DNA of 64,000 nucleotides from Charina bottae (Eukaryota; Chordata; Lepidosauria; Squamata; Charinaidae). The notes below the pieces were generated by a model. It made no database searches. It saw nothing but the letters and a program-made list of their open reading frames with translations, and was not told where the DNA came from. The stretch covers positions 53,841,298 through 53,905,297 of the forward strand of contig JALMGJ010000004.1 in assembly GCA_023362775.1 (NCBI GenBank), written 5' to 3'. A program made the translations under genes and the position numbers. This document shows, in pieces, positions 34,435 to 45,059 of the stretch (positions within the stretch are counted from its first letter, which is position 1; every line of letters begins with the position of its first letter).

Positions 34435-34489
34435 CAGAGAGAGAGAGAGAGAGAGGAAGGGAGAGGGAAGGAGAGAGAGGGAGAGAGAT
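34435..34489 (+). repeat. (GA)n-rich tract
   Basis: An AGAGAG run is interspersed with GGGA and GGAAGG words. Confidence 0.9.
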
Positions 34490-34992
34490 ATATTTTAATA
34501 GTTTGATAGTTTGTTTTTCAGGATCTCCTATCCATCTTGAACTTCTTTTCCCATTAGATTTTCCTATGGGGATTCTCATTACTCTGAATTTATTAAAATC
34601 TACTTTTTAACATTCCAAAATATGCTTTATTATACTTTTCTTTAGTTTCATTTAAAGTCAAACTTTGGGACATTTTCTTCCAGGGGATTTTCATTTCCTT
34701 GACTAAGTCAAGGCTAGTTGATACTTGTGTGCCTTCCTCCATCATCTAAAGGAGAAGCAAGACAAGTAGGGAATTTCCTGGAAAAACCATATTTGGCAGA
34801 ATTTCCTAGGAGATGCCAGGTTAATTACAGTTCTCAATATTACTACTTCATGACTCTTTCAAAGATCTGTGATTTGTTTTTTTGAAAACATTATCCACAG
34901 CATCCCCTTAGTTGCGAGAGTGATATTGGAGAGAAAAGTAATATTGCTTTTATTAGTTCCTCCAGTTATTTTATCCCAAATGGTCTCTACAG

Positions 34993-35308
34993 CAGAGCTT
35001 TCCAAACTGTGTGTCGCGACACAAAAGTGTGTCGCCACACACAGTGTGGTGTGTCGCCACACCACCTGGAAGCGGCGGCGCGTGCACGGTGGCAGAGGCA
35101 GCCGCTGCCACCGCCACCATACACACACGCACCGCCGCACACACCCCGCGCCGCCACCGTGCACGCGCGCGCCACTGCACGCCCCCCTGCGCCGCTGCCG
35201 TGCATGTGCGCCCCCCTGCGCCGCCATCGTGCGCGCGCGCACCACCGCCGCACTGCCGCCGCCACCACCACTGGTGTGTCACCAGCAGCGGCACTTTGGA
35301 AAGCCCTG
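34993..35308. mobile_element. hAT-type MITE, family A, copy 4
   Basis: The ends are CAGAGCTTTCCAAACTGTG and TTTGGAAAGCCCTG. Flanks CTCTACAG (34985-34992) and CTTTACAG (35309-35316) differ at one base. The core is unusual: it is almost all CCG, CAC and GTGCGCGC words, with three GCCACCGTGCACGCGCGC-like repeats. Long frames across this core reflect codon-neutral GC composition, not genes. Confidence 0.9.
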
Positions 35309-35607
35309 CTTTACAGTATAGCCAAATTCATTCATTTGGATTTCTCAGTAGGTGTGGATATTTTTTAACTTGTAATACAAATCTTCCTCCCTTTATGTTG
35401 CTTCTGGTTTTGTGAACAAATTTTATCCTTCAGTTGCTGCATTACAATCACAGCAACCATTCCATTATTTCTTATTATATCTATTAAATATACCTATTAA
35501 ATCATATTTGTCTTTCTGTATTAAAAGTAAAAACTCACCTTGTTTATTTCTTATCTTCTGAGTATTATTAGTGTATGGAAAACAAAGGTGATGAACTTGA
35601 TGTGCCA

Positions 35608-35835
35608 TTTCCTTTCCTTTCCTTTCCTTTCCTTTCCTTTCCCTTCCTTTCCTTTCCTTTCCTTTCCTTTCCTTTCCTTTCCTTTCCTTTCCTTTCCTTT
35701 CCTTTCCTTCCCTTCCCTTCCCTTCCCTTCCCTTCCCTTCCCTTCCCTTTCCCTTTCCCTTTCCCTTTCCCTTTCCCTTCCCTTCCCTTTCCCTTTCCCT
35801 TTCCCTTTCCCTTTCCCTTTCCCTTTCCCTTTCCC
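35608..35835 (+). repeat. Three-phase polypyrimidine tract (CCTTT)n - (CCCTT)n - (CCCTTT)n
   Basis: About 228 bp of pure pyrimidine on the plus strand. The first part is made of TTTCC pentamers, the middle of CCCTT pentamers and the last part of CCCTTT hexamers, with a short CCCTT return inside the hexamer block. Open frames in all phases are repeat artefacts. Confidence 0.97.
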
Positions 35836-35839
35836 ATCT

Positions 35840-36485
35840 TTTCTTTTTTTATCCTCTCTTTTCAACATTCTAGATACAGTTTTGCATTTTTAGGGGGTTG
35901 GTTTTGTCCTAACTGCCATCTAGGCATCCCTCCATGTCATTTTCAGGACTATTCACCAAGTTTCATAAGCAGAACATGAACATTCTTTCCATTTACTTTA
36001 CCTGCAAAAGGGGCATATCATTGCCAACCGCATCTGGTAACAAACCTTACACTATAGACAATACCTACCACACTTACAGGTAGTGCTTTCCTCCATGACA
36101 GTGGAGGAATGTTTGCCTTGCTCAGTCTTCTACTGTTTCTTCTAAGCCATCTGCAATGTCCTCACTGACAGTGGTTGAGCTGTCACACAGTAGTACTATT
36201 TTCTGGTCTAATTTCCTTTATATTAACTACCTTTATTCTGCTGCAATGCAGGAAATCATTTGAGTTCCTGTACTGGACTAACCCAGCTGTATCCTGTGCT
36301 GTTCCTGGTTCAACAATTTGGATTGGAAAAAGATGAGTTTGGTTTTAAAATGGAGGAATAAGCATCAATAACCTGCATTATGCTGTTGACGCCACTCTGA
36401 TAGCAAAAACACGAGGGTTCTGCAATAAAAGTCAAGGAACGCAGTGAAAAAAAAGGTTAATATTAAATATAAAGAAGACCAGATT
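35840..36485. other. Unassigned sequence
   Basis: No gene or element was recognised. Confidence 0.5.
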
Positions 36486-36487
36486 AA

Positions 36488-37385
36488 AGGTAGTCCTTGC
36501 TTAGGACGGTAACTGGGACTGGAATTTCCATCGCTAAGCAACGCAATCGTAAAGTGCAACATCACGTAACCACATCGCTTAGCAACGGCAATCCCAGCAG
36601 TCCCCGTTGCCCTTAAGCAAGGACTGCTTGGGTTATTAAGTGAAGGCTTCACATGACCACAAAGTGGGAAGAGGCAGGAATCCAGAAGTGCTTGCTTACA
36701 CCACTGAAACTGCACCCCAGACAATCAGGCTGGTGGGTGAGAGCTACGGGTGGGCAGGTGCTACAGGTGGGCACTGTGGAGTATGGGCAGGCAGGTACTA
36801 TGGCAGGGCTTTCCAAACTTTTCCCGTTGGCAACACACCAATGGCGGCATGCGAGAAAACCCGGAAGTGCTGTGGCGGCAGCGTGCAAAATCCTGGAAGC
36901 GCCACTGCCGCGGGGCTTCCGGATTTACACGTGCCGCGGTGGTGGCGGTGGCGCTTCTGGGTTTTTGTGTGCCGCCGCAGCGCTTTCAGATTTTTGCGTG
37001 CCGCAGCAGTGGTGGCAGTGGTGTCCTGGTGTGCCGTGCAAAAACCCAGAAGCACTGATGGCTTGCTGCCGCCATGCGCGCGGCCGTGCATGGCGGTGGT
37101 GGCGCGTGACCAGTGCTTCTGGGTTTTGATGCGACACACCTGGGCCCCGCAGGCGACACAGTATTGTGTCGCGACACACAGTTTGGAAAGCTATGTGCTA
37201 TGGAGTATGAGATTCCCATGCTGCCTAAGGGCTCCTCAGGAAAAAAAGCAGTGGGAGCAACTTGTGGGAGCAATTTGCGACCTCCTGTTGGCTTCCCCAT
37301 TGACTCTGAAGGTCGCAAATAGCGATCACGTAACTGCAGGACACTGCAACCATTGTAATTGTGAGCCAGTTGCCAAGCACTGAAT
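36488..37385. mobile_element. Mariner/Tigger-like non-autonomous element, interrupted by a hAT MITE
   Basis: The left end AGGTAGTCCTTGCTTAGGAC is followed by words such as ATCGCTAAGCAACG, CACGTAACC and TTAAGCAAGGACTGCTT, which form partial inverted repeats with each other. After the nested MITE (36804-37195) it resumes with TTGCGACCTCCTGTTGGCTTC, GAAGGTCGCAAATAG and CACGTAACTGCAGGACACTG. Similar elements with AGTCC-GACTTA-type ends are common in squamates. The expected right terminus is not intact. The superfamily is inferred. Confidence 0.55.
36804..37195. mobile_element. hAT-type MITE, family A, copy 5 (nested)
   Basis: The ends are CAGGGCTTTCCAAACTTTTC and TTTGGAAAGCTATG. The 8-bp flanks TACTATGG (36796-36803) and TGCTATGG (37196-37203) differ at one base. 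At 392 bp it is the longest copy. Its core repeats GAAGCGCC, CTTCTGGGTTTTTG and GTGCCGC words. Confidence 0.9.
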
Positions 37386-37419
37386 CACAATCATGACTTG
37401 ATGGCACATAATTAGTCAA

Positions 37420-38260
37420 TCAAAGTATTGTATTATGATCCCAGATGTACTGTAAGTAACCTGCCCATGTGCCAACGTAGATCAGTATCTTCACTATCAT
37501 ATAGGGCTTTCCTAGATTTGGGTGCTTAGATCATTGTAAAATCTATTTCTACAAATAAGACTGTAACTCAATAACTTTCCAACTTAATAAATGTGTATCA
37601 TTACTAACAGAAAGATCTTGATTCAATTTCAGCCAGAGGTAGATACAGGCACAATACTTTGGCAGCTTCAAGAAAATTCTTGCTCATCTGTTCTCTTTGC
37701 AACAACACAAATCATTTCAATTGAGAGTTCTTAATTTGACCTTAATTAACTGAACCAGAGAAGAAATCCCATGTTTGGAAGTACTCTGGCATATTTTCTC
37801 TATTCTTTGGAGTTTCTCAACTCATTTCCACCTGACTATTGATGGTTAGTTGGATGGAAGCAAAAAACATTTGCCCCTGCCCTCCCCCTCCCCCATGGGC
37901 ACTCTACCCTTTCCACATTAGCTTATCTTGTCCCAAGTTTCCTCATGGTATGCTTACTTGTTTTTCCTCATTAACAGAGCTTGGATGCATTTGCAGCAAT
38001 CCTATAATTGTACCCAGCATCTTCACTTCTCCAGATGGCCTCTAAAGCAGGTAGAAGGAAAGGATATGGCAGATCCTCTCCTTTTTCCTTTTCAGTATAT
38101 GGATGGTATGGCTCCTAAGCATATGCTTAGTGGATTAGGAGGAGTACCACTGGTGATTGTGAAGCGTGGCTATTAGTAACTGTTGATTGATTACTTTGTT
38201 TTCCTCATCTGCTGAAGCTTGCAGACAATAGGGGCAGGAGTCAAAAACAGCCCTATGTAA
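37420..38260. other. Unassigned sequence
   Basis: No gene or element was recognised. Confidence 0.5.
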
Positions 38261-38262
38261 AT

Positions 38263-38265
38263 GCC

Positions 38266-38304
<39 letters not shown>

Positions 38305-38445
38305 TTATTTCTAACTTATATCACCGCCCATCTCCCCCCACAAGGGGACTCTGGGCGGTTCACAATCAAGTCAGCAATTAAAAACATATAAAATACTTTA
38401 TACAATTATTAAAAATATAAAAATATAAAATCCAAGAGGCTGTAT
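38263..38445 (-). mobile_element. L2/CR1-type LINE 3' end, reverse orientation
   Basis: The TTTA repeat at 38265-38305 is the tail. It is followed by CACCGCCCATCTCCCCCCA and GGGGACTCTGGGCGGTTCAC, the reverse complement of the L2-type 3' block. The AT-rich remainder to about 38445 is 3' UTR. The copy is 5'-truncated before coding sequence. Confidence 0.75.
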
Positions 38446-38510
38446 GTGATGTTTACGAACCTAACTTATTGCTATTAGTCCAAGGTAAGAAACAATATAA
38501 TGGAATAATA

Positions 38511-38919
38511 CAGTGAAACCTCAATTCAATAGACCAGTGGGAGGAGGGGCGCATGGTCCATTCAAATACCGGTTGATTGCATATTATGTCATTTGTGGTC
38601 ATTTACATCACTTGGTTAATATTGCACAAATTGATCATTTCAGACAATTTATGTCACTAGCAAATGATGTAAAACACTGTGAATGATGTAAAATTACACA
38701 AGAAATGTGTTTATAAAGCGACAAAAATTACGCAAATGATATAAATCACTGCAAATGACATAGGTTGCCCACTGCTGCAAATCTAACTTCTTGTCCATAC
38801 TATTTTAGATACAACATACAGTATGTGTTTGTTATTTTGGGGGGAACTTCCAGACAGATATTGCATTTGTTGCGTCTGAAGTCTGCTAAATGAGCATCTG
38901 TTAAATTAAGATTTCATTG
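38511..38919. mobile_element. TIR DNA-transposon remnant (mariner/pogo-like)
   Basis: The left end CAGTGAAACCTCAATTCAAT matches the reverse complement of the right end (CAATGAAATCTTAATTTAAC) at 16 of 20 positions. The core is built from about six imperfect copies of an AAATGATGTAAA / ATTTACATCA word at about 38590-38765. No transposase. A TA flank is present on the left only. Confidence 0.5.
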
Positions 38920-38924
38920 GAGGA

Positions 38925-40150
38925 TTTAACTATTTCACAAGCTAGGTTGTCATCCAGTGGTCATCTTTGAGGTGGTAGAGAAGGAAATTAAAATAACTGC
39001 TCTCTTCAACAGAAAAATCCAAATTAAAACAGCTTGACAAATGGCTGTCCATCCTCTGTTAGATCACATCCTTCCACCTTCCTAGGTAATTTCTTCAACT
39101 GTTTGAATGTTCTTACCTGCTCTCCTATGTTTGCCAATTCTCCAGCCCTGATCTACTCTAAAGCTGGAAGTAATGAGGAATGTTATTGTCCCTGTGGTCA
39201 ATTTATTATTTAAGAGAAACAATTCTTGCAATCACATTTCAAGGATTTGCTAGCTTATGTCAGATCTAACGTGAGTTAATTAATTTTACTTAGTTTTCTG
39301 ATCAGCACAATTTTTTTCCTGAGGCCTAGTCAGGCAATGACATATCTACTGCTGTTCCATTTCTAAACCAACAAACAAATCAACATATAATAAATTTTAT
39401 CATGCAAATACATTGTAACTTTTTAAAAACAAAGTCTGTTTTGTATGCTTGCCCATTATTTCTGTCTTTGCAAAGCTACCATTGAATTATTGTAAATTAT
39501 TCTCCATAAATCCTTCATCCTGAGCCTTGTGATCTGACCTCTTTGCTTTATAAGAGTTCAGTGGTTTGCTGTTTTTACACCATTCTGATCCTTCCTTCCT
39601 CCTTCCTTATCACCACTGGAAGCTGCATTCAGTACTGTTAAATGTAGATAAGTCACCTACATTTAACAGATGTAGCTTTGCAGCTGGATTGTAGAAGTAA
39701 AATATTTTGGCTTCCTGTGATCATAAGTCTTGGGGGGGGGTGTCAAGTCTTAAAGTGCTACCTTAATTCTCTTAAAACCAAAGATTTGATACATACAACA
39801 TATGCAATTGGTTTATTATGTTCAGTTCCTGTGATGTTTCTATTCCAGTGTAACAGAAGTAGAATTTGGGTTGAACGTCATAAAGGCAGGTTTAGGCATA
39901 AGATCAGAAATGGAAACTTGACCCTGATAGCAGGTACAGTGTTCACTGCAAACAGAGCCTTGCAACTTTTCTTAGGTTTTTCAATAGCATGGCAGAGACA
40001 GGATAGCAACTATGTTTTGATTGAATGAAAATCTATTTTGGCGTATTAGATTATTCCCTATATATCTAATATTTTTCCTTCTCTCACAGTAAAAATTACC
40101 ATTCTGCTTAAATTCTTCCAAAGGTTTCGGGGGCCTGACCAAGTCTTTGG
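38925..40150. other. Unassigned sequence
   Basis: No gene was recognised. The open frame at 39678-40028 (plus) has no domain and is treated as chance. Confidence 0.5.
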
Positions 40151-40164
40151 GGGACTCCATGAGG

Positions 40165-40494
40165 CGTGGTGGCTCAGCGGTAAGACGCCAGGCTTGTCGA
40201 TCGGAAGTTCGCAAGTTCGGAGGTTCGAATCCCTAGTCCCGCGTGACGGAATGAGCTCCCGCACTCGCCCCAGCTCTTGCCAACCTAGCAATTCGAAAGC
40301 ATGCAAATGCAAGTAGATAAATAGGTACCACTTCGGTGGGATGGTAACAGCGTTCCACGCACGTCATGCCGGCCACATGACCGTGGAAGCATCTTCGGAC
40401 AACGCCAGCTCTTTGGCTAACAAACGGAGATGAGCACCGGCCCCTGGAGTTGGACACGACTGCACAACTGTGCGGGGGGAACCTTTTTACCTTT
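40165..40494 (+). mobile_element. Sauria SINE, near full length
   Basis: Head GCGTGGTGGCTCAGCGGTAA and B box GGTTCGAATCCCTAG, body with CCTAGCAATTCGAAAGC and CATGCCGGCCACATGACCG, and tail GAACCTTTTTACCTTT. A short direct repeat ATGAGG flanks it (40159-40164 and 40495-40500). Confidence 0.95.
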
Positions 40495-40504
40495 ATGAGG
40501 CCCT

Positions 40505-42210
40505 GGGTCCCCAAAGTGTATCCCTTCCTCTAAACAATGAGAACAAGTTGTAGCAAGCCCCAAGCTTCTATGCTCCCACCCCCATCCCTCTGAGTATTAG
40601 CAAGGAATTCAGAAGCTTTTTGCTCCAATTTCTAATCATCAAATCATGTCATTTAACTCAGTTAATTGTAAAAATAGTAGGATTAATTAAAGTTGGTCAG
40701 AGGGATGATAGATTTCTCCCAGCAATCTGGACTGAAAACAGATAAACAGGCACTCAAAGATATAAGAACTTCTAATGAGCACATTTATTGTGGAAAAACT
40801 AATGAAACCATTACAAAATAATCCTAGCAACTGCTATATATAAAATGCAAGAGCTATTTATAGTAAAATCCAGGTTCAAATTCTTGCAACACTTTCTCCT
40901 GCTGGCACAATGTAGAAGGCTAGAAGTCAACTTCTTTTGGGTGGGAGAAATAATTTCCACCTGTCCTTTTTGTTTTTGATAATGGCCTGAGCTGGCATCA
41001 GGGTCTTTGCTTGTGACTGTGAACTGGCTCTCCCGCTCTCTTGTCATGAGTTGTCATGAGCCTTTTAGGAGCAAGGCAGGGTATAAATGCAAGAAATAAA
41101 AAGCAAAAACACCAAATCAATCTGAAATTTAAAGCTTCCAAGTCCCCATGAATGGGTAGAAAGAAATATTTGCTGGCTTGGTGGTCCTGGTGTTTGTAGA
41201 ACCTTACATACGTAACATAACATACAAGGCTGAGGAGAAAACCATAAACACCCTAATTAGGAATGAATGTTCCATGGCCCCAGAATGGTGGTTAACTATT
41301 CAAGCAGAAAGTTAAAGAACTGTATGTGAGAAAAAGGAAGGCAGAATCTGCAGAGAGGACGTGGCTAGTTGACTAGAATTCTAAACCAAAGCACTTTGCA
41401 ACATTTTGTTAGGTTAATATCATACACACTGAAACCACAAAGAGCTACTATTTAACCTTTGAAGAATAATGTTTCTATGGGGAAGTAACTAGAAAAGTGG
41501 AAAGGTAGGAATTTGAGTTTTAAAAATTGGGAGGTTTGTACTTATGTCCAAGTTAGCCTACTGTATTTTGATGTTCAGAATGAAGAAATCTGAAGTCCAG
41601 GGTGTTCTTTTTATTCTAGGAAACTCATTTTCTGATTTTGTTAATTGTTTATTATATCAAATTAATTAATTAATCGAATTAAAAATAGCTGTATTAACAG
41701 AATAACATAATTTCAAAATTAGTAATCATGATCTTTGAAATGAAAAAGGGGATTAATAAAATAATAAAAGCCGAATTTAGCCAAATCTCTTCTATCTTTG
41801 CAGAAGGATGTACTGTTCTGCTTCTTGAGAATCAGATGTTAACACCATTTGCAATGAATAAAGTTTTATATCATTCTTGAGGGACAATTATTGAGCTCCA
41901 GACTCAGTAAGCTGGGTTGTAAATCCAAACTCTTGTCTTACAATCAACCCAACAATATTTTATAGCAGATCAGCGGGAATTTGTTTCACATTCAGGAACA
42001 AATTTTTTTTACAGCTGATGAATCAAACCTGCTGTTTATTGCTTTATTCAGTTCTATGATGCTTTTATAGGAATAGAAAACTTCAAATTCTATATTAAAG
42101 TAATGCGCACATGGTGGTGGTTGTTTTGAAACATAACACATTTCACTTTTGGAAACTGCAACTGAGTCTTCATATTGAATCATCTGTAGCCCCAACCGTA
42201 AAAGATAATA
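40505..42210. other. Unassigned AT-rich sequence
   Basis: No gene or element was recognised. Confidence 0.5.
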
Positions 42211-42227
42211 AAAGTTGTATCCTACTG

Positions 42228-42492
42228 TCGATGAAGGTTCTCAGTCATCCAGGTGGAATTGTCTGTAGTCCTTTGGATTACAATTGTCTGTTGTCCTTTG
42301 GATGATAAAGGGACTTAGAAATAAACATCTCAAAAATAACCATGACCTAGCCCCAGGTGCAAGGTCACACAGCCACCCTAGAAACATATTTAAGGATTCC
42401 CTTACCAACTTTGCTCAGACTGAAAAAGCTCCTTGGATAAGGAGCGAAACGTTTCCACTGAGAAAATAGAAATCCAGTTGACATGATTCAAG
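42228..42492 (+). mobile_element. Penelope-like element, internally deleted second copy
   Basis: It is bounded by a 13-bp TSD, TTGTATCCTACTG (42215-42227 and 42493-42505). It starts ATGAAGGTTCTCAGTCATCC (after TCG) as in the terminal segment of the copy at 1345-1988. It skips the coding region, has a small duplication (TCCTTTGGAT twice), then continues through the shared 3' UTR (ATGACCTAGCCCCAGGTG, GCTCCTTGGATAAGGAGCG) to the terminus AGTTGACATGATTCAAG. Both termini are present and all coding sequence is absent. Confidence 0.88.
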
Positions 42493-42505
42493 TTGTATCC
42501 TACTG

Positions 42506-42890
42506 GTTCAGTTTGGCAGGGTTGGGACGGTCCGGGTTCCATCGATGAAACAGTGCCACCTATCAGAGCCCCGGAAGTGCGCCTTCTCTGTAGCAGCGCC
42601 TGCCCTCTGGAATGAGGTTCCCCCCAAGATTCAAATAGCTCCCACCCTGCTGGTGTTTCGATGGGGCTTAAAGACCTGGCTCTTTGCCCAGGCCTTTGGA
42701 GAGGATGACTGATGCCCCTTTCTTGCTTTCTGTTCCCTTCTGGATTTATTTTCTTTGCCATTGTTGTGCTTCTGTCTTGTGCTGTTTTTGTGGGGGTTTT
42801 TCCTATTGTTCTATGTTTTTAAATGTTTTAACAACTGTACACCACCCAGAGTTGCTGGGAGTTGGACGGCTTATGCATTTAATAAGTATA
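42506..42890 (+). mobile_element. L2/CR1-type LINE 3' end, sense
   Basis: The stretch at 42560-42710 encodes degraded C-terminal pieces (CSSACPLE, LKDLALCPGL) like those ending the ORF2 of the large LINE. A T-rich 3' UTR and CACCCAGAGTTGCTGGGAGT follow. It begins directly at the right TSD of the Penelope-like insertion. Confidence 0.65.
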
Positions 42891-42925
42891 AGCCGCCCAA
42901 CGCCCAGCGACTCTGGGTGGTGTAC
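42891..42925 (-). mobile_element. L2/CR1-type 3' block, antisense, forming a hairpin with the previous copy
   Basis: CCCAGCGACTCTGGGTGGTGTAC (42904-42925 core) is nearly the reverse complement of GTACACCACCCAGAGTTGCTGGG at 42838-42861. Two L2 ends therefore meet tail to tail. Confidence 0.7.
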
Positions 42926-43054
42926 AGCATGCTTAGATTTAATCTTCCAATTCTAGGTATAAATAATAATAAAAATAATAAAAATACAAAGCAAAAAATT
43001 CATTGCAACGTTATTAACTATACCTAGAATTGGAAGATTAAATCTAAGCATGCT
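42926..43054. repeat. Perfect 36-bp inverted repeat with AT-rich spacer
   Basis: 42926-42961 (from AGCATGCTTAGATTTAATC) and 43019-43054 (to GATTAAATCTAAGCATGCT) are exact reverse complements. The 57-bp spacer is A-rich with AATAATAATAAAA words. Confidence 0.95.
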
Positions 43055-43436
43055 GCAGTGCAGTCTAATTATACTCTTGTTAGAAGAACTCCCAATAGTT
43101 CAGTGCTTTGAAATTAAAAATAATGAGTTGTGGCCATAGTAACAGTATTTCAGTACTACAAATAATATGGGATGAGATGGTAATTGATGCATGTTTTCAT
43201 AGCTTGATATTTTTGACCTTAGAAGAAATAGCCATCACCCAGGTTCACAGTATTGGCTCTAGATCAATGCATAATCAAGTATTTGAACAGACCTTTTCAT
43301 CATTGTGAAAATGATTTAGCAGCTGTTGATTTAAATCAATGGAAAATGCCCCTCGTTGATTTTAATAAGGCATCACACAAATTTCTGAACTGGGAAATTT
43401 ATCTTTTCAGCTGAAATCAATTCTGATCCAAATTTC

Positions 43437-45043
43437 TTTTTTTTTAAAATATAATTTTTATTAAGAATTTTAATTACAGTAGTAAAAATTAATACAAATA
43501 AACTCAGAGAAAGAAAATAGAATGGAAAGAAAGAATAGAAAGTGCAGGAAAACAGAAAAAGCAAGAAAGAAGAAAAAGAAAAGAAAGAATATAGTAAAGA
43601 AAAAGAAAAGAAATATATAAAGAAGTGACTTCCAACCTTCATCACAACAAGTAAACACATTTAATAACTCTTCACCCCCTATAAGGTTCAACAGGTATCT
43701 CTTCATCTCATATCCCATCCTTTATCTATAAGCAAATCCATAAAACATCAACTTTTCAATCCTGGTGTCAGCAAATTGTCCATAAAGGGTTGCCAGAACA
43801 TTGCAAAAAAATTGTCTTATTTTAACCTTGGTCAAATTAACCAACTTTATATTCCTTCCTTTTACTTCTAATAGTCTTAATCTTTAATTCAATCAAATAT
43901 TGTCCTAGGATTTGATTTTTCTTCTTCTTTATCCCATCACACAGATTTCTTCAAGGCATTAACAAGCCTAATAGATCCAATAAGAAACCATTTTCCAGGT
44001 CATTCTCTTGGTTTGTCGTTTGTATTTCCCTTTTAATTTTTAAAGCTTCAGCCAGTTTCTTTTGATTATCCCATAAAGCATCCTTTTCCAAATCATTATC
44101 TTGGCCTGTCATTTATAGTTCCACATCCTGTGCTTCCTCTATCTTGTCAGATAAAATTTGTTCCACATCTGTCATTCCTTCATTAACATCTTTTAGACAT
44201 AGTCTATCCCTAGAAGCAAACATCATTACTGACAGTGTTGATATTGTAGTTACTAACTTCTGGCTCCATTCTTCAAAAATCTCCTTTAATATTTCCGATG
44301 TTATAATGTTTTGTGTCATTCTGTAAGTCCCAGTATTAACTGACATCAGGTGTGTTTCTTTTTCTTCTGCTTAAAATCTTTGGTCCCCTCTAGTATCCAG
44401 TTTCTAAAATCATAACTTATCTTTTGTTATGACTTGCAATAACCAGAATAGCCAAAATAAGCCTGTTTCCCAAAAGAAGTTGTTTATTTTTATAGTTAAT
44501 TCCAAAATCTTACAGTAAAAGTCAATATTCCAAATTTATCTGGACCCTTAATGTGTTTATAACTTTCTTAGATCAAAATCTTATTTAGCTTTTTGCTTTT
44601 TATTTCAAATTATTTAAGTTCTTAAGCTTGTCATTAATTTTTATTTTGTTCAGAGTTGAAGATAAACTCACCCAATGAAGACTTTTCAAACCTGTCATTC
44701 TGAAGGTCTCTAATAGCTTTAAGATAGTTAATAGGCAATTTCTGAAAGTGATTAGAAAGTGAGGTTTGCGAACTTAGTGTCCTTTAAAAGTCTCTCCTGC
44801 GGTTGCGAGCAAGATGGCTAATCCCATCGTGTCATCGTGCTCAAACACATAGAAAACCACTGCCCTGCTGTCTCCTTGTTAGGATCAGATGTCTGGAGCA
44901 CATGCAGGTGATCTCCCAGCCTCTCCTTATCCAGAGAGGTTCCAAGGACCCAGTCTGCTCACCAGTTTCTTGGTCTTTGCCACGGTCATCAGCTCTGCAT
45001 TTGCAGAGCTGTCTTCAGTTTGCCATACCTCCCCCGGAAGTCC
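43437..45043 (-). mobile_element. Non-autonomous L1-like element, copy B
   Basis: It is bounded by a 14-bp TSD, CTGATCCAAATTTC (43423-43436 and 45044-45057). On the minus strand it begins GGACTTCCGG, aligning with the start of copy A. It then has a TTTTAAAGGACACTAAG block as in copy A, an ORF1-like frame (EILKEIFEEW, 44346-44113), and near 43780-43700 the pieces MFWQPFMDNLL and LMFYGF, which match the end of L1 ORF2 seen at 48700. Its 3' UTR (GGTTGGAAGTCACTTC) ends in poly-A (43437-43446 read reversed). The central ORF2, including reverse transcriptase, is missing. Confidence 0.82.
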
Positions 45044-45059
45044 CTGATCCAAATTTCCT

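Noticed and set aside
35009..35415. 119-, 134- and 150-codon frames on the plus strand
   Set aside because: They lie over the CCG/CAC core of a MITE and overlap each other in different frames.
35540..35979. 117- to 134-codon frames rich in F, P, S, L or G, K, R
   Set aside because: They are translations of the polypyrimidine tract.
36640..37383. 247-codon open frame
   Set aside because: It crosses a hAT MITE and its host DNA transposon, including both TSDs; no domain is present.
39678..40028. 116-codon open frame with hydrophobic segments
   Set aside because: No family recognised; the length is compatible with chance in AT-rich DNA.
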